Position numbers and translations under genes: made by a program. 40,727 nt of DNA from Candidatus Nanoarchaeia archaeon (lineage in GTDB: Archaea > Nanobdellota > Nanobdellia > SCGC-AAA011-G17 > JAUYJU01): positions 1 to 40,727 of the forward strand of contig JAUYJU010000029.1 of assembly GCA_030700155.1 (NCBI GenBank). The letters are read 5' to 3'. Shown here piece after piece: positions 34,446-40,727 of the stretch (the stretch's first letter is position 1; the number at the start of each line of letters is the position of its first letter). Below the pieces are notes generated by a model. It did not search any database. It worked only from the letters and a program-made list of their open reading frames with translations, and was not told the origin of the DNA.

Positions 34446-35666
34446 GTGGCTGTTAAAGAAAGTTTGCAACCAGAAATTAGTATTGGCATGGTCGGACACA
34501 TTGACCATGGCAAGACAACATTATTAAGTCGTTTATCAGGTAAATGGACAGATACTCATTCTGAAGAAATTAAAAAGGGAATTACCATACGTTTAGGTTA
34601 TGCTGATGCAACTTTTTATAAATGTAAATGCAAAGGTTCTGATGCTTATAGTTCTAAGCCTAAGTGTGATAAATGTAATAGTGAAGGAAAAATTCTTAGA
34701 AAAGTTAGTTTTGTAGATTCTCCTGGACATGAAACTTTAATGGCTACTATGTTATCAGGTGCAGCTATTATGGATGCTGCTATTTTATTGGTTGCAGCAA
34801 ATGAAGAATGTCCGCAACCTCAAACACAAGAACACCTTATGGCTTTAGATATTGTTGGGATTAAAAATATCATAATTATACAGAATAAAATAGATTTGAT
34901 TACTGAAGAGCAAGCAAAGAAAAATTATGAACAGATTAAATCTTTTGTAAAAGGAAGTGTAGCTGAGAATGCCCCCATAATTCCAATAAGCGCACAACAT
35001 AATGTAAATCTTGGAGCTGTTATAGAAGCTATTGAAGAGAATTTTAAAACCCCTAAAAGAGATAAAACTAAATTACCTATAATGTTTGTTGCAAGAACCT
35101 TTGATGTTAATTTACCTGGAAGTGAAATTTCTAAATTAGTTGGTGGAGTTTTAGGTGGAAGCTTAAAACAAGGAGTTTTAAAAGTTGGAGATAAGATTGA
35201 GATAAGACCTGGAAGAGAAGCTAGTCAAGGTAAGTGGGAACCTGTTGAAACTGAAATTGCAGCCATTGTAACTGGAGGAGTTTCTGTTAAGGAAGCAGGT
35301 CCTGGTGGTTCTGTTGCTATTCAAACTAGATTAGATCCGTTTTATGTTAAGGGAGATTCATTAACTGGTTCTGTTGCTGGTTTGCCTGATAAATTACCTC
35401 AAGTTTGGTACGAATTTAGTATTAAACCAACTTTGTTGAAGAGAATTGTTGATACTGAAGATGAGATTAAGCCTATTGTTAAAGGAGAGGTTTTAATGTT
35501 GAATATTAATTCTGCAACCACTGTCGGTATTGTGAAAGAAACTAGAAAAGATAAAGTAACTTGTATTTTGAAGATTCCAGTTTGTGCTTCTAAAGAAGAT
35601 AGAATTGCAATTTCCAGAAGGTTTGGAACAAGATGGAAATTAATTGGCGTGGGGAATATAATTTAA
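34446..35666 (+). CDS. Translation initiation factor aIF2 gamma subunit
   Basis: PEISIGMVGHIDHGKTTLLSRLSGKWTDTHSEEIKKGITIRLGYADATFYKC; FVDSPGHETLMATMLSGAAIMDAAILLVAANEECPQPQTQEHL. Likely GTG start at 34446 within the 34407 ORF. Confidence 0.95.
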   Translation: MAVKESLQPEISIGMVGHIDHGKTTLLSRLSGKWTDTHSEEIKKGITIRLGYADATFYKCKCKGSDAYSSKPKCDKCNSEGKILRKVSFVDSPGHETLMATMLSGAAIMDAAILLVAANEECPQPQTQEHLMALDIVGIKNIIIIQNKIDLITEEQAKKNYEQIKSFVKGSVAENAPIIPISAQHNVNLGAVIEAIEENFKTPKRDKTKLPIMFVARTFDVNLPGSEISKLVGGVLGGSLKQGVLKVGDKIEIRPGREASQGKWEPVETEIAAIVTGGVSVKEAGPGGSVAIQTRLDPFYVKGDSLTGSVAGLPDKLPQVWYEFSIKPTLLKRIVDTEDEIKPIVKGEVLMLNINSATTVGIVKETRKDKVTCILKIPVCASKEDRIAISRRFGTRWKLIGVGNII

Positions 35667-35667
35667 A

Positions 35668-36528
35668 ATGAAATATTTAATAGTTGGTGACTTGCACGGA
35701 AATAAACCGAATATTTATTTTGATGGCTTTGATGCAATAATTGCTCCAGGAGACTTTTGTTCTGATGCTACAAGAAAAGATATGTTTGAAGCGTTAAGAC
35801 AAAATTTACAAAACCCAGGTTCTAAAGTTAATTGGTATGATTTTGTTGGAAAAACAAAAGCAAGACAAATGGTTTTAAAATCGATAGCTGATGGAAGGAA
35901 AATATTAGAGTTTTTGAATTCATTTGATGTTCCGGTTTATATGGTGCCTGGAAATTGGGAATGGATAGGTGAAAAAGATAGTGATTGGGATTTTTTAAGA
36001 AAAGATCGTTATACTCCCATGATTGAGGGTTTGGAAAACGTGGTTGATGTCCATCATAGAATTGTTGATGCAGGTGAACATCAGATAATAGGGCATGGAA
36101 TCACCTCTGGACCAGAATTTCCACAGCATAAAGAGGAACTTGAAAGATTAAAGAAAGACCCTAAAAAATTCAAACAAAAGAAAGCAGATTATGAACGACA
36201 AATGAAGAAAGTTGATTCTTTATTTAGAAGAGCTAGAAAGCCAGTAATATTTATGCCGCATAATGTGCCTTTCAATACACCAATAGATAAGATTACAAAT
36301 AAAGACTCTCCAAGGTAGGGGTATCACTTTGGATCTGTTGTTGCTAGAAACATGATAGAGAAACATCAACCTTTGGTTTGCGTTGGCGGACATATGCATG
36401 AACATTTCAGAAAATGTAAAATTGGAAGAACAACTGCAATCAATGCAGGATTTGGATCGTTTGTTAATGTTTGGATGGAGATTTTAGAAGATAAAATAAA
36501 GAAAATTGAGTTCTATAGAGGAAATTAA
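35668..36528 (+). pseudogene. Metallophosphoesterase interrupted by an in-frame TAG (36316-36318)
   Basis: GDLHGN, APGDF, PGNWEW before the TAG; the same frame continues after it as GYHFGSVVARNMIEKHQPLVCVGGHMHEHFRKCKIGRTTAINAGFGSFVNVWMEILEDKIKKIEFYRGN* including the conserved GGHMHE metal-binding motif. Confidence 0.75.
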
Positions 36529-39500
36529 TTATTCTTTAGCTACTTTAGCAACATTAGTAACTTTATCTGATTCTTTTGTTTTCATTATAGTAACACCTTG
36601 AGTGTTTCTTCCGATTGTAGAAATATTGTTTGCAGGTATACGAATTATGATTCCTTTTTCTGTGATTAACATTATTTCATCGTCATCTCTTACTGTTTTT
36701 ATATCAACAACTTTTCCATTTCTTTCTGTTGTTTGAATATTGATAACTCCTTTTCCACCACGTCTAATTAATCTGTATTCTTCTATTTGAGTTCTTTTAC
36801 CGTACCCATTTTCAGTAATTGTAAGTAAGGTTGTTCCATCAGGAGCATAGTCCATACCCACTAATTCATCGTTGTCTTCTAAAGTAACTCCACGAACTCC
36901 TGCAGCAGATCTTCCCATGGGTCTTACGTCTGATTCGTGGAATTTAACTGCTTGACCATTTTTAGTTCCTAAAACCATTACTTGATTTTCATCTGTCAGT
37001 TTAGTTGCAACTAGTTCATCTTTTTCTCTTAAAGTAATAGCTATTATTCCACCTTGTCTTGGTCTCATGAAATCCTGAATAGGGGATTTCTTTAATACCC
37101 CGTGTTTAGTTGCAAATAAAATATAATACCCTTCTTTATATTCTTTAATTGGAAGAATTTCATTGATTCTTTCATTTTCTTCTAACCTTAGTAAATTAAC
37201 AATAGCTTTTCCTTTTGCTTGTCTTGATCCTGCTGGAATTTCATAAGCTTTAAGCCAGTGAACTTTTCCTTTATTGGTGAAAAATAATAATTGTGCTTTA
37301 TTGGAAGTGCTGAATATTTGCTCTACAAAATCTTCTTCTTTAGTTTCTGTTCCTATAATTCCTGCGCCACCACGTCTTTGCTGTTTGTAAGTGTCTAGAG
37401 GAACCTGTTTTATATAACCTGTATGAGTTATAGTTATAACAATATTTTCTTCTTTGATTAATTCTTCTTGTTCTATAGAACCCTCTTCTTCAATTATTTG
37501 TGTTTTTCTTGCATCTCCATATTTATTTTTTATTTCTGATAATTCTTCTTTCATGATACTATAAATTCTTGGTTCTGAAGAAAGAATATCTTTTGAATTG
37601 GCAATGAATTTAATTAATTCATCATATTCCTGCAGTAATTTAATTGTTTCAAGAGAAGTTAATCTTTGTAATTTCATGTCTAGAATAGCTTTGGCTTGTA
37701 TTTCTGAAATTGTCAATAATTGCATTAAACCTTGTTTAGCTACATCTGGATTTTCTGCTTTTTTAACTAAAGCCACAACGTTATCAATATTCTCAAGAGC
37801 TACTTTTAATCCTTGAACTACATGAGTACGTTCTTCTGCTTTTTGCAAATCAAATTGCGTTCTTCTTGTGATTACTTCTTTTCTATGGAATATAAAATGT
37901 TGAATTAATTCTTTTAGATTTAAAACCTTAGGCTCTCCATCAACTAGAGCAAGCATAATTATTCCAAAAGTCTCTCTTAATTGAGTATGTTTGAATAATT
38001 GATTAAGAGTTATGTTAGGATCTGCTGATTTTTTTAGATCTATTACTATCCTGATACCTTGACTGTTAGATTCATCTCTTAAATCTGAGATGCCTTCTAT
38101 TTTTTTATCACGGACTAAATCTGCTATTGTTTCTAGTAAAGTAGCTTTGTTAACCTGATAAGGAATTTCCGTTACTATAATTTTGTTGCCTTCTATTTCT
38201 GCTTTTGATTTAATTATTACTTTTCCACGGCCTGTTTTGTAAGCATTAATTATTCCAGATCTTCCGGCTATGAAAGCTGAGGTTGGAAAATCAGGACCTT
38301 GTACAAAATTAATTAACTCATCAATATCAATTTGAGGATTATCAATTGTAGCAAGTGTAGCATTAATTACCTCTGTGATATTATGCGGCGGAATATTTGT
38401 TGCCATTCCAACTGCTATGCCTGCACTTCCATTAATCAAAAGATTAGGAATTCTTGCTGGCAATACTAAAGGTTCTTCTAAACTTCCATCAAAATTAAGG
38501 GCAAAATTAACTGTGTTCTTTTCTATATCGACTAACATCTCTTCTGCTATCTTTGAAAGTTTTGCTTCTGTATTATGATTGACAAATCCGTTTGCAATAA
38601 AAGAGTGGCAGGGACTGTCTACTTTGATAGAATATACCGCCTCTTTTTGATTTAGTTTTTCTATGCTTTTAACCTTATTAAAAAAGTACCTATGTTTCAA
38701 GAGCCAGTTAATGATATTTTGATCTGTTGTTTTCAATACCTTAATCAGTTTAGAATAATTTTTTTCTAAATTGTTGTATCGATCAAAATTATTTTTAATA
38801 ATAAATTGAGAAGGATAGTTTTTCCTAAGATATGCGCTAAGGTAGGGAATATAATCAATTCTGCTCATGCGGTCTTGGTTTATTGTTTTTGCTAAAGTAA
38901 GAATATTGTTTTTCCTTGCCGAGAAAAATCCTATTTTTTCTCTAAAAAGATTGATGTTGTAAGCTCCTGGGATTATAAGGCGATAGCAATTGCTTCTTTT
39001 ATCTCTGCTAGGTGCGCTGGTCACGATTCCAAAGTTCAGCAGTAAAATTTTGAGCTGATGAAGAAGTTTCTTACTTTTAGAGTCATACGTTAGTTGAATT
39101 GATTTTCCACTATGTCTTTTATCAGTAACATATTGGACTGATCCGTCTCCTTCATAGAGGGCCCTAAGAAATTGCCTGATAGTTTCCTTGGTAGAGGTAA
39201 AAATAATATGAGGAACTTCCTTTTCATGAGCTTTAGAAGATTTTAATCCAATATTCTTCAAGAATCGCACTGCTTTTTGGTGATATAACTCCAGTTCTCT
39301 GCAATCACCTGCGATGTCCCTTTCATATAATGTGACCTCAGGAAAATTTCGAAGGATTGCTTTCTTTACAGCCTTGTAAAAAACCATGTCCTTATTGTTG
39401 AAGATGATCTTCTTTTGGTGGAAACTTCCTTCTGAAACTAAAGCACCAAGTAGGAAGCCGAGCTGAGAATTCATCGTTGAAGGAAAAGTAATTATTTTTT

Positions 39501-40227
39501 CACGTGGCAAATGGGATGGATAATAATCTTTCAGAGAAGGTGTTCTTGTGTTAAATAGAGCAAAATTTCTATTTAGCAGCACATAATCTTCAGTTGTAAT
39601 CTCGGCTAATAATTTCCAGCGAATGGATGGGATTCCAAATTCATTAACAATCCAACAAAGAATCGGGTGATTAGAAGTTCCTTTTAATGTATACCCTTGT
39701 TCTGTAATAAGTTCAAAAATAGGGTGTTTTCCAGAATTGAAAAACCTTCTTGCTTTCTTCTTTTTTCCATTGTAATTGAGTATTGTTAAATTTATTTTTT
39801 CTTCTATTTTAGTAGAAAGACACCTTATTGGGATTAGGCCTTTATCAGTTAGTATTAACGTATCTCCTGTTACGCAATAACGCATTGCTGCTGCTGAATC
39901 CCCGTCAATTGAACCCCAGTTGCCTTGTCCATGTACTAATGGATAACGTAATGAGAATTCTTGCGCCATCCTTACAATGGATTCATAAGCTGCAGTGTCA
40001 CCATGGGGATGAAACTTACCTAAAATCTCTCCCACTATTCTTGCTGATTTTTTAAAAGGTTTATCTGAAGTAGCTCCGATTTCTTTCATAGCAAATAGCG
40101 CTCTTCTATGTACTGGTTTTAGACCGTCTTTAACATTTGGCAAGGCTCTAGAAGTGATAACAGACATAGCATAATCTATGTATGCTTCTTTCATTTCTTG
40201 TTCAATTAGTTTATCGTTAACTACCAT
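36529..40227 (-). CDS. gyrA: DNA gyrase subunit A, intein-containing precursor
   Basis: [54 protein letters not shown] catalytic Tyr region, GyrA-box-like QRRGGAG, repeated C-terminal beta-pinwheel blades. Confidence 0.97.
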   Translation of the reverse strand: MVVNDKLIEQEMKEAYIDYAMSVITSRALPNVKDGLKPVHRRALFAMKEIGATSDKPFKKSARIVGEILGKFHPHGDTAAYESIVRMAQEFSLRYPLVHGQGNWGSIDGDSAAAMRYCVTGDTLILTDKGLIPIRCLSTKIEEKINLTILNYNGKKKKARRFFNSGKHPIFELITEQGYTLKGTSNHPILCWIVNEFGIPSIRWKLLAEITTEDYVLLNRNFALFNTRTPSLKDYYPSHLPREKIITFPSTMNSQLGFLLGALVSEGSFHQKKIIFNNKDMVFYKAVKKAILRNFPEVTLYERDIAGDCRELELYHQKAVRFLKNIGLKSSKAHEKEVPHIIFTSTKETIRQFLRALYEGDGSVQYVTDKRHSGKSIQLTYDSKSKKLLHQLKILLLNFGIVTSAPSRDKRSNCYRLIIPGAYNINLFREKIGFFSARKNNILTLAKTINQDRMSRIDYIPYLSAYLRKNYPSQFIIKNNFDRYNNLEKNYSKLIKVLKTTDQNIINWLLKHRYFFNKVKSIEKLNQKEAVYSIKVDSPCHSFIANGFVNHNTEAKLSKIAEEMLVDIEKNTVNFALNFDGSLEEPLVLPARIPNLLINGSAGIAVGMATNIPPHNITEVINATLATIDNPQIDIDELINFVQGPDFPTSAFIAGRSGIINAYKTGRGKVIIKSKAEIEGNKIIVTEIPYQVNKATLLETIADLVRDKKIEGISDLRDESNSQGIRIVIDLKKSADPNITLNQLFKHTQLRETFGIIMLALVDGEPKVLNLKELIQHFIFHRKEVITRRTQFDLQKAEERTHVVQGLKVALENIDNVVALVKKAENPDVAKQGLMQLLTISEIQAKAILDMKLQRLTSLETIKLLQEYDELIKFIANSKDILSSEPRIYSIMKEELSEIKNKYGDARKTQIIEEEGSIEQEELIKEENIVITITHTGYIKQVPLDTYKQQRRGGAGIIGTETKEEDFVEQIFSTSNKAQLLFFTNKGKVHWLKAYEIPAGSRQAKGKAIVNLLRLEENERINEILPIKEYKEGYYILFATKHGVLKKSPIQDFMRPRQGGIIAITLREKDELVATKLTDENQVMVLGTKNGQAVKFHESDVRPMGRSAAGVRGVTLEDNDELVGMDYAPDGTTLLTITENGYGKRTQIEEYRLIRRGGKGVINIQTTERNGKVVDIKTVRDDDEIMLITEKGIIIRIPANNISTIGRNTQGVTIMKTKESDKVTNVAKVAKE
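38572..39876 (-). mobile_element. GyrA intein (435 aa) with LAGLIDADG homing endonuclease domain
   Basis: Starts at Cys118 ([13 protein letters not shown]), block [19 protein letters not shown]-like LGALVSEGS and LYEGDGS, C-terminal [22 protein letters not shown] followed by extein Thr. Confidence 0.95.
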
Positions 40228-40228
40228 T

Positions 40229-40727
40229 TTAGATATCTATATTTTTAACGTCTTTAGCGTGTTCTTCTATAAATTTTCTTCTTGGTTCGACTTGTTCTCC
40301 CATAAGTATATTGAAAATCTCATCTGCTTGGACCGCATCATAAATAGTTACTCTTTTTAGAGTTCTTGTGGCTGGATCCATAGTTGTTTCCCATAATTGA
40401 TCTGGATTCATTTCTCCTAAACCTTTAAACCTCTGAATTAAAATATTATCTGAACCTATTTCAGAAAGAACTTTTTGTTTTTCTTCTTCATTTGCAACAT
40501 AATAAGTATTTTTATTTTTTACAATTTTATATAATGGCGGTTGTGCTATATACAAGTGACCTGCTTCTATAACCCGGCGCATATGCCTATAGAAAAAAGT
40601 CAGCAATAAGGTGTTGATGTGATTTCCATCGGTGTCAGCATCACATAACAAAATTATTTTGTGGTATCTGGCTTTGCTCATATCAATTTCTGCTCCAAAT
40701 CCAACACCAAGTGCAGAAATCATTGTA
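40229..40727 (-). CDS. gyrB: DNA gyrase subunit B, C-terminal part (truncated by window end)
   Basis: [33 protein letters not shown] motif, [38 protein letters not shown]. Confidence 0.97.
   Translation of the reverse strand, partial: TMISALGVGFGAEIDMSKARYHKIILLCDADTDGNHINTLLLTFFYRHMRRVIEAGHLYIAQPPLYKIVKNKNTYYVANEEEKQKVLSEIGSDNILIQRFKGLGEMNPDQLWETTMDPATRTLKRVTIYDAVQADEIFNILMGEQVEPRRKFIEEHAKDVKNIDI

Noticed and set aside
36316-36318. Pyrrolysine or stop-codon reassignment as the default explanation of the in-frame TAG
   Set aside because: TAG terminates several other genes in the window and no Pyl machinery is visible here; recoding is left as one of several options, not a claim.
37598-40360. 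Plus-strand ORFs at 37598, 38375, 39828, 40178
   Set aside because: Antisense shadows of gyrA/gyrB.
1-40727. CRISPR arrays, IS elements, rRNA or tRNA genes
   Set aside because: No regularly spaced repeats, no transposase-like ORFs and no recognisable rRNA/tRNA sequences were seen; intergenic spaces are mostly too short.

Overview
AT-rich archaeal chromosome segment, DPANN/Woesearchaeota-Pacearchaeota-like judging from the gene families and TATA-box/leaderless gene starts; lineage is an inference. Main contents: 3' end of PEP synthase; a VapBC pair and an orphan short antitoxin; an intergenic region with RNA-like hairpins; a four-gene operon (TIM-barrel epimerase, nucleotidyltransferase, membrane protein, winged helix); a 10-gene SUF Fe-S assembly operon (sufB-D-S-U-C, DUF59, Cys-rich HTH, NifS-type desulfurase, A-type carrier, DUF2203) with a palindromic operator at its promoter; superoxide dismutase; a DUF4258/DUF2283 pair; LspA; a tandem pair that looks like a split Tpa1/OGFOD1 2-oxoglutarate oxygenase; cis-prenyltransferase; GltX; pyruvoyl-dependent arginine decarboxylase; the L7Ae-S28e-L24e-Ndk // aIF5B-S6e-aIF2gamma information-processing cluster, interrupted by a ~3.5 kb insertion; a metallophosphoesterase with an in-frame TAG; and gyrA (with a 435-aa intein at the catalytic tyrosine) plus partial gyrB. 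Most notable: (1) the split OGFOD1/Tpa1-like oxygenase and pseudo-oxygenase gene pair, (2) a textbook kink-turn over the rpl7ae ribosome binding site, (3) a putative structured small RNA with its own TATA box, (4) an operon of three tiny ORFs missing from the ORF track, and (5) the palindrome at the SUF promoter. All calls are from reading the sequence; no searches were run.
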